A stretch of 5,618 bases of DNA from an uncultured Cellvibrio sp. (GTDB taxonomy: Bacteria; Pseudomonadota; Gammaproteobacteria; Pseudomonadales; Cellvibrionaceae), in assembly GCA_946482345.1 (NCBI GenBank), contig CAMLRJ010000259.1:1-5618 (forward strand), in the 5' to 3' direction. The notes below the pieces were generated by a model. The model saw only the letters and a list, made by a program, of their open reading frames with translations, ran no database searches and was not told the origin of the DNA. Positions 5,199 to 5,618 of this stretch are shown piece after piece. Positions within the stretch are counted from its first letter, which is position 1. Each line of letters opens with the position of its first letter. The position numbers were made by a program, and so were the translations under genes.

Positions 5199-5618
5199 TG
5201 GCTAATATGCGCACTATTTCGTTTGACGGTATTGTGGTCGGTGGTGGCGGTGCGGGTATGCGCGCTGCATTGCAGTTGGCACAATCCGGTTACAAAACCG
5301 CAGTAATCACCAAAGTGTTTCCAACGCGCTCGCACACTGTATCTGCACAAGGCGGTATTACCTGTGCGATTGCCAGTGCTGACCCAAATGATGATTGGCG
5401 TTGGCACATGTATGACACAGTAAAAGGCTCTGATTACATTGGTGATCAGGACGCTATTGAATATATGTGTTCAGTCGGCCCTGAAGCCGTATTTGAATTG
5501 GAGCATATGGGTTTACCTTTCTCACGTACTGAAACTGGCCGTATTTATCAACGTCCGTTTGGTGGTCAATCAAAAGGTCCTGATAATCCGACTCAGGCAG
5601 CACGTACATGTGCAGCAG
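5198..5618 (+). CDS. sdhA: Succinate dehydrogenase flavoprotein subunit, 5' part
   Basis: Catalytic FAD subunit of complex II, which oxidises succinate to fumarate on the cytoplasmic side. The first 140 residues are in the window; the gene runs off the right edge, so the active-site residues further on cannot be checked. Visible are the FAD-binding [21 protein letters not shown] (11-31), the covalent FAD attachment site in [14 protein letters not shown] (H46, E. coli H45), and the blocks [22 protein letters not shown] and [23 protein letters not shown], nearly identical to E. coli. The ATG at 5198 shares its A with the sdhD stop (TAATG), and GGGG at 5185-5188 lies nine bases upstream. An ATG three codons later is possible but less likely. 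sdhB is expected next, outside the window. Confidence 0.98.
   Translation, partial: MANMRTISFDGIVVGGGGAGMRAALQLAQSGYKTAVITKVFPTRSHTVSAQGGITCAIASADPNDDWRWHMYDTVKGSDYIGDQDAIEYMCSVGPEAVFELEHMGLPFSRTETGRIYQRPFGGQSKGPDNPTQAARTCAA

Noticed and set aside
5192..5407. Minus-strand open frame opposite the start of sdhA
   Set aside because: It is fully antisense to the highly conserved sdhA N-terminus and looks like no known protein.
1..5618. Mobile elements, CRISPR arrays, tRNA/rRNA genes or a novel defence-type system
   Set aside because: No transposase, terminal inverted repeats, regularly spaced repeats, RNA-gene consensus blocks or unexplained gene clusters were seen. Nearly all of the sequence is accounted for by conserved housekeeping genes and one regulatory region.

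Overview
This is an ordinary core-metabolism window from a gammaproteobacterium. The divergent gltA / sdhC-sdhD-sdhA arrangement, a GltA that reads like the Pseudomonas protein, and the RPVNLD-type SdhC start point to the Pseudomonadales/Cellvibrionales side of the class. A moderately AT-rich Cellvibrio-like genome would fit, but that narrower placement is only an impression from protein similarity recalled from memory. I see no mobile element, CRISPR array, tRNA or rRNA.

Layout. (1) Bases 2-145, plus strand: the last 47 codons of what looks like a CPA1-type K+/H+ antiporter (NhaP2/CvrA-like). (2) Bases 163-182: a GC-rich palindrome between the antiporter and the convergent minus-strand genes. 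(3) Bases 191-2560, minus strand: a tight two-gene unit, a four-helix DUF2069 membrane protein followed by the 67K-type signal peptide peptidase SppA. The upstream gene's stop codon lies inside the ribosome binding site of sppA. (4) Bases 2670-2691: the intrinsic terminator of gltA. (5) Bases 2712-3992, minus strand: gltA, a type II citrate synthase. (6) Bases 3993-4458: a 466-base divergent regulatory region. It holds a good sigma70-type promoter for gltA, one for sdh with a near-identical -10 block, two AT-rich palindromes and a foldable sdhC leader. (7) Bases 4459 to the right edge, plus strand: sdhC, sdhD and the first 140 codons of sdhA, overlapping head to tail. sdhB presumably follows outside the window.

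How the genes work together. GltA feeds acetyl-CoA into the TCA cycle as citrate. SdhCDA(B) oxidises succinate to fumarate and passes electrons to quinone in the inner membrane. Both units start from one intergenic region whose two promoters share the block TCTATAATGC and a GC-rich discriminator, which suggests coordinated, growth-rate-linked expression (inference). SppA and the DUF2069 protein form a separate membrane-associated unit.

Nothing here looks like a new system. The points most worth a second look are the altered NADH-site residues of GltA, the structured sdhC leader and the two uncharacterised palindromes between gltA and sdhC.
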